A stretch of DNA of 6,616 nucleotides from Clostridiaceae bacterium (GCA_016295895.1 JAEDKI010000116.1:1-6616); one strand, 5' to 3'. Shown: positions 1 through 5,411, counted from the stretch's first letter. The notes: a model not told the origin generated them from the sequence alone. Numbers and translations are program-made.

Positions 1-87
1 TTTAACATTATTTTACACCATAATTACCCAAAAGACAATTATATTGTTATAAAATACATAAAAAATTAACAAAGTTCAAAATAACAC

Positions 88-116
88 TTTATTATTTTGA
101 AAAGTTATGTTAAAAT
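88..116 (+). promoter_or_regulatory. Probable sigma-A promoter of hom-lysC (extended -10)
   Basis: TAAAAT at 111-116 is preceded by TG at 108-109, giving an extended -10 (TGTTAAAAT). A weak -35-like TTTATT lies 17 bp upstream at 88-93. Transcription would start near 123, leaving a leader of about 34 nt before the hom ATG. The leader is too short for an L-box or T-box, and nothing else in 1-156 looks like a riboswitch or a gene; the stretch is simply AT-rich. A second -35-like TTGAAA at 97-102 is too close to this -10 to pair with it. The extended -10 is seen directly; its use is inferred. Confidence 0.55.
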
Positions 117-156
117 ATAAAACAATAATATTCATTTTTCCGAAGGAGAGCTTTTT

Positions 157-1395
157 ATGTTTGTTGCCATAATGGGCTACGGTGTGGTCGGTTCGGGCGT
201 TGCAAGCCTGCTTAAAAAGAATCATGAGCATATCGTGCAGAAAAGTATGCAGAATGAATTGGAACTGAAATATATTCTTGATCGCCGAACTTTTCCCGGA
301 GACCCCTATGAGCAGATTGTCATTTCGGATTTTTCAAAAATTCTTGAGGACGATGAAATCAAAATAGTTGTTGAAACCATGGGCGGTGTTCACCCTGCCT
401 ATGAATATGTTCTTGCCTGTCTCAAAGCCGGCAAGAGCGTTGTTACCTCAAACAAGGAGCTTGTTGCCGTTAAAGGCTGTGAGCTTTTGGAGGTTGCCGA
501 TGAGCATAATGTCAACTTCCTCTTTGAAGCGAGCGTCGGCGGCGGTATTCCGATTATCAGACCCATCAGCCAGTGCCTTGCCGCAAACGATATTGACGAA
601 ATTGCAGGAATTCTTAACGGAACAACTAATTTCATTCTGACTAAAATGATTACTGAGGGGATGACCTTTGACGAGGCGCTTCTGCTTGCTCAGAAGAACG
701 GCTACGCCGAGAGAGACCCCTCCGCAGATGTTGACGGCTTTGACGCTTGCAGAAAGATCTGCATTCTTGCCGCTCTCTGCTTCGGCAAGCATGTTTATCC
801 CGATTCGGTTCATACAGAGGGAATACGCAAAATAAAGCTTTCAGATGTTGAATACGCTCATTCATGGGGCGGAGTCATAAAGCTTATTGCAAGAGCCAAA
901 AAGCTTGAAGACGGCAGGGTTTCCGTCATGGTTTCGCCTGCGTTTGTTCAGAATCACAGCCAGCTTGCGTCGGTTGACGATGTTTTCAATGCAATTCTCG
1001 TCAGAGGCGACGCAATCGGAGATGTTGTATTTTATGGCAGAGGCGCAGGAAAAATGCCGACGGCGAGCGCCGTTGTTGCCGATGTTATCGACTGCGCAAA
1101 GCACATGGAGCGCAAGAAATTCTTCGGCTGGAAAGACAGCGAACCCGGCTATGTTGCGGATTATCTTGAAAATGTTACCTCATTTTATATCAGGGCAACA
1201 ACAGAAAATGCGGCTTCTGCGGTTGCGAGCTTCAACAGCCTTTTCGGCAAGGTTGAGCTTCTTACCCGTGAGAACGCTCCCGAGGGTGAAATTGCATTCA
1301 CCACGGAGCCGATATCGGAAAAAGAGCTTTCCGAAAAGCTTGCCGGCTTAAAAGATGCAAAAATTGAATCGGTAATCAGAATAACGGATTATTGA
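157..1395 (+). CDS. hom: Homoserine dehydrogenase with C-terminal ACT domain
   Basis: Catalyses NAD(P)H-dependent reduction of L-aspartate 4-semialdehyde to L-homoserine, the branch point to threonine and methionine, in the cytoplasm. The 412-aa protein has the family's full domain order. The Rossmann nucleotide loop GYGVVGSG is at residues 7-14, SNKELVA with the conserved Lys at 97-103, EASVGGGIP at 124-132, and NGTTNFI at 154-160. GYAERDPSADVDG is at 182-194, followed by conserved D196 and K200 of the active site, and YGRGAG...PTASAVVAD spans 293-309. Residues from about 333 to the end form an ACT domain, the usual site of threonine feedback inhibition. The start is the ATG with AAGGAGAG (143-150) 6 nt upstream. 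lysC follows after 30 bp with no terminator between, so the two are probably co-transcribed. Nothing looks truncated. The family assignment is secure; the inhibitor is inferred from the family. Confidence 0.97.
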   Translation: MFVAIMGYGVVGSGVASLLKKNHEHIVQKSMQNELELKYILDRRTFPGDPYEQIVISDFSKILEDDEIKIVVETMGGVHPAYEYVLACLKAGKSVVTSNKELVAVKGCELLEVADEHNVNFLFEASVGGGIPIIRPISQCLAANDIDEIAGILNGTTNFILTKMITEGMTFDEALLLAQKNGYAERDPSADVDGFDACRKICILAALCFGKHVYPDSVHTEGIRKIKLSDVEYAHSWGGVIKLIARAKKLEDGRVSVMVSPAFVQNHSQLASVDDVFNAILVRGDAIGDVVFYGRGAGKMPTASAVVADVIDCAKHMERKKFFGWKDSEPGYVADYLENVTSFYIRATTENAASAVASFNSLFGKVELLTRENAPEGEIAFTTEPISEKELSEKLAGLKDAKIESVIRITDY

Positions 1396-1425
1396 TTTTT
1401 CCTTTACAGAATTTGGAGGTTTTTT

Positions 1426-2637
1426 ATGGCTTTAATTGTTCAGAAATTCGGCGGCAGTTCGGTTGCCAACGCCGAAAGGGTAATGAATGTTGCAAGAATC
1501 GTTACCGATACTTACAAGCAGGGCAACGATGTCGTTGTTGTCGTTTCCGCTCAGGGCGACACGACCGACGACCTCATTGAAAAAGCAAACGAGATAAATC
1601 CCCACGCTTCAAAGCGTGAGATGGATATGCTTCTTGCTTCGGGCGAGCAGATTTCGATTTCTCTGCTTGCAATGGCGATTGAGAAGCTCGGCTATCCGTC
1701 ATGCTCTCTGCTCGGCTGGCAGGCGGGATTTTCAACAAACTCCGTTTACGGCAGCGCAAGAATCAAAAAGGTTTCTGCGGAACGCATCAAAATGGAAATT
1801 GCAAAGAAGAATATCGTTGTTGTTGCAGGCTTCCAGGGTCTTAACAAATATGACGATATCACAACTCTCGGCAGAGGCGGCTCGGACACAAGCGCAGTTG
1901 CAATCGCCGCCGCAATGCATGCAGACCGCTGTCAGATTTATACCGATGTTGAGGGCGTTTATACCGCCGACCCGAGAAAGGTCAAGGGCGCCCGTAAGCT
2001 CAGCGAGATAACCTATGATGAAATGCTTGAGCTTGCAACCCTCGGAGCACAGGTTCTCAACAACCGCTCCGTTGAAATGGCAAAAAAATATAATGTTAAG
2101 CTTGAGGTGCTTTCAAGCCTTGTCAGCGCACCCGGCACAATCGTTAAGGAGGTAGCATCAATGGAAAAAATGCTCGTCAGAGGAGTTACAAAGGATACGG
2201 ATGTAGCTCGTATTTCTATAATCGGAGTTCCCAATGTTCCGGGAATTGCTTATAAAATTTTCGGTAAGCTTGCCGCAAAGAATGTAAATGTTGATATTAT
2301 TCTTCAGTCGGTCGGCAGAGGCGACACAAAGGACATCGCATTCACAACCACCAAGGCAAACGTTGACGCAACGATTAATACTCTCAGAGAGCTTGATCTT
2401 CTCAGCGGACTTGAAATTGTTTGCGACGAGAATGTTGCCAAGGTTTCGGTTGTCGGCGCAGGCATGGAATCTCACCCCGGAATCGCCGCAAAGATGTTTG
2501 AGGCTCTCTTTGAGGCGGATATAAACATTCAGATGATTTCGACGAGCGAAATCAAAATTTCCGTTCTTATCGATATTGAGGACGGCGACAAGGCGGTTGA
2601 AGCCGTTCACAACGCATTTATTCCGGTTCTCAACTGA
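1426..2637 (+). CDS. lysC: Aspartate kinase, alpha chain (two ACT domains)
   Basis: Phosphorylates L-aspartate to 4-phospho-L-aspartate with ATP, the entry step to lysine, threonine, methionine and diaminopimelate. The 403-aa length matches the monofunctional Bacillus/Corynebacterium type. The amino-acid kinase domain covers about residues 1-235. It carries KFGGSS (7-12), ASGEQ with the conserved Glu (71-75), the substrate loop GRGGSDTSA (149-157) and the nucleotide-binding segment DVEGVYTADPR (174-184). Two ACT domains follow at about 264-335 and 338-403; GVPNVPGIA and GMESHPGIAAKM mark the two effector-binding loops. GGAGG at 1415-1419 sits 6 nt before the ATG. The gene is downstream of hom in the same transcript. 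Feedback inhibition by lysine, or by lysine plus threonine, is expected from the ACT architecture, but which applies cannot be read from the sequence. An in-frame internal start at codon 246 is listed separately. Confidence 0.97.
   Translation: MALIVQKFGGSSVANAERVMNVARIVTDTYKQGNDVVVVVSAQGDTTDDLIEKANEINPHASKREMDMLLASGEQISISLLAMAIEKLGYPSCSLLGWQAGFSTNSVYGSARIKKVSAERIKMEIAKKNIVVVAGFQGLNKYDDITTLGRGGSDTSAVAIAAAMHADRCQIYTDVEGVYTADPRKVKGARKLSEITYDEMLELATLGAQVLNNRSVEMAKKYNVKLEVLSSLVSAPGTIVKEVASMEKMLVRGVTKDTDVARISIIGVPNVPGIAYKIFGKLAAKNVNVDIILQSVGRGDTKDIAFTTTKANVDATINTLRELDLLSGLEIVCDENVAKVSVVGAGMESHPGIAAKMFEALFEADINIQMISTSEIKISVLIDIEDGDKAVEAVHNAFIPVLN
2145..2153 (+). promoter_or_regulatory. Strong internal ribosome binding site inside lysC
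   Basis: TAAGGAGGT is a full match to the anti-Shine-Dalgarno of 16S rRNA and lies 7 nt before the in-frame ATG at 2161. It is a better match than the site of lysC itself (GGAGG). It sits exactly at the junction between the kinase domain and the ACT domains, which argues against chance. Confidence 0.8.
2161..2637 (+). CDS. lysC: Predicted aspartate kinase beta subunit from internal start
   Basis: Codon 246 of lysC is an ATG in the same frame (735 nt after the first ATG), preceded by TAAGGAGGT at optimal spacing. Translation from it gives a 158-aa protein of the two ACT domains only, starting MEKMLVRGV. In Bacillus subtilis aspartokinase II and in Corynebacterium glutamicum LysC, an in-frame internal start in the corresponding place yields the beta subunit of an alpha2-beta2 enzyme. 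The beta chain contributes to effector binding and regulation. The start and its ribosome site are seen directly; separate expression and the heterotetramer are inferred by analogy. This is nested in the alpha-chain gene, not an additional locus. Confidence 0.75.
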   Translation: MEKMLVRGVTKDTDVARISIIGVPNVPGIAYKIFGKLAAKNVNVDIILQSVGRGDTKDIAFTTTKANVDATINTLRELDLLSGLEIVCDENVAKVSVVGAGMESHPGIAAKMFEALFEADINIQMISTSEIKISVLIDIEDGDKAVEAVHNAFIPVLN

Positions 2638-2646
2638 AAAAGCAAA

Positions 2647-2676
2647 AAAACAGGGCTGCCGTCGCAGCCCTGTTTT
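2647..2676. terminator. Rho-independent terminator serving both convergent units
   Basis: CAGGGCTGC (2651-2659) pairs perfectly with GCAGCCCTG (2664-2672) around the 4-nt loop CGTC, and AAAA/TTTT (2647-2650, 2673-2676) extend the pairing. On the + strand the stem is followed by TTTTGTT, ending the hom-lysC transcript 10 nt after its stop. On the - strand it is followed by a longer U-rich run (complement of 2641-2650), ending the leftward operon whose last stop codon is at 2678-2680. The - strand signal looks the stronger of the two. Confidence 0.92.
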
Positions 2677-2677
2677 G

Positions 2678-3124
2678 TTATGCGGATTTGTTTTCGCCCG
2701 ATGAATTCTTCGGCATTTTATTGAGAAAAGCGTATGAGGTTATCGTCAGAATCAGCATCAGCAGAGAAACCGCTACGGGCGAATCGATGCCGTAGAACGG
2801 TGCGCAGACAAGCTCAAACAAGACCTCGAACACCTCTCCGCCGCCGAGCGCTCTTGTCATCATTGTCAAAACGCCGACAATAAGCCCTATCATCGAATAA
2901 ATGCTGACAATCCTTATCCATAAGGCTTCGCCGAGCTTGTATGCAACGGCAATCGAAGCAATAACAACGATTGAATAGCCTGCGGCGGAAAGCACCTGAG
3001 CCGCATTCGGCAGGGTTTTGAGAAGCTCGGGAACAAGCTTGATGAGCTTCCATATGTAGGGTGCGCCGAGCAAAAGGGCGCAGACAATATAAAAGGTCAG
3101 CCTGATACTTTTTTTATCATTCAT
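2678..3124 (-). CDS. Small four-helix membrane protein, unknown function
   Basis: I do not recognise the family. The 148-aa protein has four likely transmembrane helices, at about residues 8-28, 46-64, 70-90 and 115-134, with a basic start (MNDKKSIR) and a polar basic tail (KMPKNSSGENKSA). There is no cleavable signal peptide and there are no obvious catalytic motifs. The loop between helices 3 and 4 is amphipathic. Its ATG lies inside the end of the TSCPD gene (8-bp overlap, 3117-3124), so it is probably translated by coupling, with GAGAGAGG about 9 nt upstream. The pairing with the TSCPD gene suggests co-expression, but I can assign no role. The next gene on this side is the convergent lysC, with the shared terminator between. 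Confidence 0.85.
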   Translation of the reverse strand: MNDKKSIRLTFYIVCALLLGAPYIWKLIKLVPELLKTLPNAAQVLSAAGYSIVVIASIAVAYKLGEALWIRIVSIYSMIGLIVGVLTMMTRALGGGEVFEVLFELVCAPFYGIDSPVAVSLLMLILTITSYAFLNKMPKNSSGENKSA

Positions 3125-3368
3125 TGCCGATTGCCTCTCTCAATGCTCTTGCAAGCTGGTCGGGGCAGGAGGTGCTTTTGAAGCCGCAGCGTATTCCGCT
3201 GAATCTTTCAATAACATCCTCGGCTTTCATTCCGTCAACGATTGCTCCGATGCCCTTGAGGTTGCCGTCACAGCCGCCCATAAAATGAACATTCTTAACG
3301 ATTCCGTTATCAAGCTCAAAGCTTATCTGGTGGGAGCAGGTTCCGCTCGTTCTGTAAGTATATTCCAT
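3117..3368 (-). CDS. TSCPD domain protein, TIGR03905 type
   Basis: An 83-aa protein consisting almost entirely of one TSCPD domain. This domain is named for the motif visible at residues 66-70 and is related to the C-terminal metal-binding region of class II ribonucleotide reductases. Four cysteines, C11, C33 (GGCDGN), C61 (IRCGFKS) and C68 (TSCPD), are placed as expected for a zinc or redox site. Length and sequence fit the stand-alone TIGR03905 group common in Clostridia, whose function is not established. The start is taken as the ATG at 3368, because AGGAG (3381-3377 on this strand) is 8 nt before it. The in-frame GTG at 3377 shares a base with that ribosome site and is unlikely. A consensus promoter lies just upstream. 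The gene overlaps the following membrane-protein gene by 8 bp. Confidence 0.9.
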   Translation of the reverse strand: MEYTYRTSGTCSHQISFELDNGIVKNVHFMGGCDGNLKGIGAIVDGMKAEDVIERFSGIRCGFKSTSCPDQLARALREAIGNE

Positions 3369-3399
3369 TTTTATCACTCCTGTTGTATATTTTTCTCTT

Positions 3400-3428
3400 A
3401 TTCTACACTATCCCATGGAATTTTGCAA
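3400..3428 (-). promoter_or_regulatory. Sigma-A promoter of the TSCPD-membrane protein operon
   Basis: Read on the - strand: -35 TTGCAA (3428-3423), 17-bp spacer, -10 TAGAAT (3405-3400). Transcription would start near 3393, giving a leader of about 25 nt with AGGAG before the ATG at 3368. The -35 abuts the stop codon of the upstream 51-aa ORF (3430-3432), and no terminator separates them. Readthrough from the upstream cassette is therefore possible. Confidence 0.7.
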
Positions 3429-3429
3429 G

Positions 3430-3585
3430 CTACATCAGAATATAAATCAAAGAAAAAATCAGCCCGAAGTCGCATCTGTCCGCCATAAGCAAAATTACTA
3501 TCGGAAGAATGACGGAACGGTCGGAATCGCAGGAGCCGCTTCGGCTTCCCGATGAACAGCGGCGTTCGGGCAGGATTATTCTCAT
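3430..3585 (-). CDS. 51-aa small protein with hydrophobic C-terminus, unknown function
   Basis: This short ORF begins with ATG 8 nt after the stop of the preceding gene and ends at TAG (3432-3430). The protein is bipartite. Residues 1-24 are polar, basic and rich in Ser/Arg/Cys (RRCSSGSRSGSC). Residues 25-51 form two short hydrophobic runs, VILPIVILLM and GLIFSLIYILM, separated by a charged hinge (ADRCDF). Short proteins ending in this hydrophobic-charged-hydrophobic pattern occur, to my recollection, in many clostridial genomes beside the same kind of neighbours, but I cannot verify a family. No good Shine-Dalgarno precedes it, so translation would rely on coupling to the upstream gene. The region has a second open frame (see rejected items), so coding status needs a conservation test. 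The promoter of the next operon begins 2 bp after it. Confidence 0.55.
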   Translation of the reverse strand: MRIILPERRCSSGSRSGSCDSDRSVILPIVILLMADRCDFGLIFSLIYILM

Positions 3586-3593
3586 GGGTCTGC

Positions 3594-3959
3594 TTACCAT
3601 TTGCCGTCACCGCCCATCAGGTTTGACAGAGTGGGGAGAATATCAAGCAGTTTCAGAATTTGCATGGCTTCATCCGCTTTCTTTCTTCTTTTTTCGCTCA
3701 GCAGAGGCTTCAGCGCTTCAATAAGCTTGGTTCGGTCATCTTTTTTGTTCATGGCGTTCATGATTGAGCTGAGCTTCGCCATCATCTGAGCATTGCCGAG
3801 CAAGCTCGAAAAATCGGGCATGGCGGAGCCGGAGGCAGGCTCCGATTTGCCGCCCGCCTCTGCGCCGCTCTGAGAAGAAAACAGGTTTTCTGCCGCAGCC
3901 TTTAAGTTTTCAATATCCTCATCGGAGAGGCTCGATAATATATCGTTTATGTTATCCAT
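3594..3959 (-). CDS. 121-aa acidic/helical protein, unknown function
   Basis: I do not recognise a named family. Three parts are visible. Residues 1-30 form an acidic helical segment (MDNINDILSSLSDEDIENLK). Residues 31-48 are a Gly/Ser/Ala-rich linker. The C-terminal helical part runs from about 49 to 112, with a Met-rich stretch (NAQMMAKLSSIMNAM) followed by a basic-hydrophobic block (LIEALKPLLSEKRRKKADEA) and LKLLDILPTL. There is no signal peptide or membrane helix, so it is probably cytoplasmic. The ATG at 3959 is preferred: a GGTGG-like site (3973-3969) is about 9 nt upstream, while the in-frame GTG at 3971 lacks one. It lies 21 nt after the 75-aa gene and 8 nt before the 51-aa ORF, so the three look like one operon. 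Confidence 0.82.
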   Translation of the reverse strand: MDNINDILSSLSDEDIENLKAAAENLFSSQSGAEAGGKSEPASGSAMPDFSSLLGNAQMMAKLSSIMNAMNKKDDRTKLIEALKPLLSEKRRKKADEAMQILKLLDILPTLSNLMGGDGKW

Positions 3960-3980
3960 CCGTTCCGCCACCGTTAAAAA

Positions 3981-4208
3981 TTATTTGCCGCCTCTGAATT
4001 GCTTCATCAGCTTTTGCGCCTGTTCGCTGCTGAGCAGTTCTTCAAGCGCCTTTTTGTCGCCGAGAATTCTCTTGATTTCGCTTGCCTTGTCATCGCTCAG
4101 CTTTGACTGAACGGCTCCGAGCAAATCCTCGGGCTTATTTGATCCGGCAGCCTTGGCAAGCCTCAGGATCTCATCGAAAGATAAATTTTCTTTGCTGATT
4201 GCAATCAC
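3981..4208 (-). CDS. 75-aa helical protein, unknown function
   Basis: A small charged protein predicted to be all helical, with two similar-looking amphipathic units: ENLSFDEILRLAKAAGS (7-23) and KKALEELLSSEQAQKLMKQ (52-70). The second is followed by the terminal GGK. There are no membrane segments or cysteines. The GTG start is supported by AAAGGA (4222-4217) with 8 nt spacing. A second purine-rich site, AGGCGGTGA, overlaps the GTG itself and cannot serve it. First gene of the leftward three-gene cassette. No convincing sigma-A promoter is visible on this strand upstream; the 62-bp space to the divergent phosphoesterase is shared with that gene's promoter. Function unknown. Confidence 0.78.
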   Translation of the reverse strand: MIAISKENLSFDEILRLAKAAGSNKPEDLLGAVQSKLSDDKASEIKRILGDKKALEELLSSEQAQKLMKQFRGGK

Positions 4209-4227
4209 CGCCTTTATCCTTTATAAT
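4199..4227 (+). promoter_or_regulatory. Sigma-A promoter of the phosphoesterase operon
   Basis: -35 TTGCAA (4199-4204), 17-bp spacer, consensus -10 TATAAT (4222-4227). The predicted start is near 4234, with a leader of about 37 nt and GGAGG at 4259-4263. The -35 hexamer lies inside codons 2-4 of the divergent 75-aa gene, and the -10 covers that gene's ribosome site (4222-4217). Rightward initiation and expression of the leftward gene may therefore interfere. Confidence 0.8.
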
Positions 4228-4270
4228 ATAGATATGTCAGAGCAATAATCTGTAGAACGGAGGACGGATT

Positions 4271-4729
4271 ATGAGGATTCTTGTTTTTTCGGATTCGCAC
4301 GGCAACAGCCGTTGCATGAGCGAGGCGCTCTATTCAAATCCGAATGCTGAAATGATAATTCATCTGGGAGACGGTGAGCGGGATTTAAACGATATCGGCG
4401 ATGCCGTTGCAGGCAGAAAAATTATTCAGGTCTGCGGCAACTGCGATTTATATTCGCTTCTGCCCACCAACGAGCTTGTGACTGCCGACGGGGTTAAAAT
4501 ATTCTGCACCCACGGCTTTGCCGAGCAGGTCAAATCGGGCAATTCCGTTCTTATTTCAAAGGCAAAAGAGGCGGGAGCCCGCATTGCATTATATGGTCAC
4601 ACCCACAAAGCCGTGACAGATTACCGTGACGGGCTGTATATTATGAATCCCGGCAGTATCAGGAGCGGGGATTACGGGGCAATCGACATAACCGAAAAGG
4701 GAATATATCTCTCATTGCTTGAGGTGTAA
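4271..4729 (+). CDS. YfcE/MJ0936-family metallophosphoesterase
   Basis: A compact 152-aa calcineurin-like phosphoesterase, the usual size for the YfcE/MJ0936 family. All metal-binding motifs are present: D8-x-H10 (FSDSHGN), D34 in HLGDGERD, N57 in CGNCD, H81 in CTHG, and H110/H112 in YGHTH, followed by NPGS (126-129), typical of the family. Members hydrolyse phosphodiesters using two metal ions such as Mn2+, and are cytoplasmic. The physiological substrate is generally unknown and cannot be assigned here. The ATG is preceded by GGAGG (4259-4263) with 7 nt spacing and by a consensus promoter. The DUF4830-like gene follows after 45 bp without a terminator, so the two probably share a transcript. 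Confidence 0.94.
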   Translation: MRILVFSDSHGNSRCMSEALYSNPNAEMIIHLGDGERDLNDIGDAVAGRKIIQVCGNCDLYSLLPTNELVTADGVKIFCTHGFAEQVKSGNSVLISKAKEAGARIALYGHTHKAVTDYRDGLYIMNPGSIRSGDYGAIDITEKGIYLSLLEV

Positions 4730-4734
4730 TATTA

Positions 4735-4768
4735 ACCGCCGCAGGGGCATATATATTTGTCAGGCGGT
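4735..4768 (+). repeat. Inverted repeat that could hide a ribosome binding site
   Basis: ACCGCC (4735-4740) is the exact reverse complement of GGCGGT (4763-4768), with 22 nt between. The right arm is the core of the Shine-Dalgarno AGGCGGTGA used by the gene starting at 4775. Pairing in the mRNA would mask that site; ribosomes finishing the upstream gene at 4729 would stop just short of the left arm. A 6-bp stem with a long loop is weak, so this is a candidate only. Confidence 0.3.
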
Positions 4769-4774
4769 GAGTTT

Positions 4775-5338
4775 ATGTTTGTTTATTCTGTTAAAACCTC
4801 AAAGGCAAAGATTGCGGCGCTTGTGATTGCCATTGCGGCAGTTGCGGTTGCCATCGTATTGATAATCGGCAGGGGCGGCGAGCCGACGGCGGCAAATGAT
4901 TCCGTTATCAGCTACAAGGCTTCAAATGCAGAGGAAAGAGCGGCGTTTCTTTCTCAGTTCGGCTGGAAGATATCCGAAGATCCCGTTGAAATAAGCGAGG
5001 TAATCATTCCGCAGGATTTCGATGCGGGATATGTCGAATATGCCGAAATGAACAAGGCACAGGGGCTTGATTTAGAGCCGTACAAAGGCGTAAGAGCCAA
5101 AAGATGGACATATAATATTCTGAATTATCCGGGGCTTGAAGAACTGACGGGCTCCGTTCAGGCAAACCTGCTTATCTATGACGGCAGGGTGATAGGCGGA
5201 GATATTTGTTCTCTTGAACAGAACGGATTCATTCACGGCTTTGATTTTCCCGAATCCGCCGTTCCGCAGACAACATCGGCTCCGCAGAGCGCAGTTGCCG
5301 TGACGGAGCAAACAACCGCAGGGGCAACAGGTGAATAA
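4775..5338 (+). CDS. Membrane-anchored DUF4830-like protein
   Basis: A 187-aa protein with a short basic start, one strongly hydrophobic helix (residues 11-32, ending LIIGRGG) and an extracytoplasmic domain. There is no lipobox. Residues 52-157 resemble DUF4830, a clostridial domain of unknown function. Recognisable stretches are EERAAFLSQFGW, EVIIPQDFDAGYVEY, EPYKGVRAKRWTYNILNYPG, ANLLIYDGRVIGGDICS and the final GFIHGF. The last 27 residues are a low-complexity Ser/Thr/Ala/Pro/Gln tail. The ATG at 4775 is chosen because AGGCGGTGA (4762-4770) lies just before it. An in-frame TTG at 4757 with AGGGG upstream would add six residues and cannot be fully excluded. Second gene of the phosphoesterase transcript and followed by a strong terminator. 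Function unknown. Confidence 0.85.
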   Translation: MFVYSVKTSKAKIAALVIAIAAVAVAIVLIIGRGGEPTAANDSVISYKASNAEERAAFLSQFGWKISEDPVEISEVIIPQDFDAGYVEYAEMNKAQGLDLEPYKGVRAKRWTYNILNYPGLEELTGSVQANLLIYDGRVIGGDICSLEQNGFIHGFDFPESAVPQTTSAPQSAVAVTEQTTAGATGE

Positions 5339-5351
5339 CGGCAAACAAAAT

Positions 5352-5377
5352 CGGCTTGCTTCGGCAGGCCGTTTTTT
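5352..5377 (+). terminator. Rho-independent terminator after the DUF4830-like gene
   Basis: CGGCTTGC (5352-5359) pairs with GCAGGCCG (5364-5371), one G-U wobble, around a stable TTCG tetraloop, followed by six T (5372-5377). It lies 13 bp after the stop codon and separates this operon from the regulator gene downstream. Confidence 0.93.
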
Positions 5378-5411
5378 ACACAGTATGATTACTTTGAATG
5401 GATAATGTTTG

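Noticed and set aside
448..813. Long open frames opposite hom and lysC on the - strand (for example 448-813 and 2158-2610)
   Set aside because: They lie entirely inside clear enzyme genes, have no ribosome sites, and their products resemble no protein I know; they are by-products of codon usage in the true frame.
3450..3480. T-rich run on the - strand (complement of 3451-3459) as a terminator
   Set aside because: No stable GC-rich stem precedes it; the only pairings are 3 bp or long-range. It encodes the hydrophobic tail of the 51-aa ORF.
3534..3546. Small hairpin AGCCG-CTT-CGGCT as a terminator of the small-protein cassette
   Set aside because: The stem is only 5 bp, no T-run follows on either strand, and it lies inside the 51-aa ORF.
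3398..3610. A 70-codon open frame on the - strand starting at a GTG (MTANGKQTHENN...)
   Set aside because: It overlaps the end of the 121-aa gene by 17 bp, has no ribosome site, and runs through a good promoter (3400-3428). Its product is rich in Arg/Phe/Pro with no recognisable pattern. The 51-aa frame in the same DNA starts with ATG at an operon-like distance and has a structured tail, so it is the better candidate, though both cannot be tested here.
4213..4240. TATATT/TATTAT on the - strand as a -10 for the 75-aa gene
   Set aside because: It would start transcription within or next to the ribosome site, and no TTGACA-like hexamer lies 16-18 bp upstream. I also looked for sporulation-sigma-like boxes around CATATC and found no convincing match.
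4757..4774. TTG at 4757 as the start of the DUF4830-like gene
   Set aside because: It would lie upstream of the strong AGGCGGTGA site, which is ideally placed for the ATG at 4775, and the extra residues SGGEF are just that site translated.
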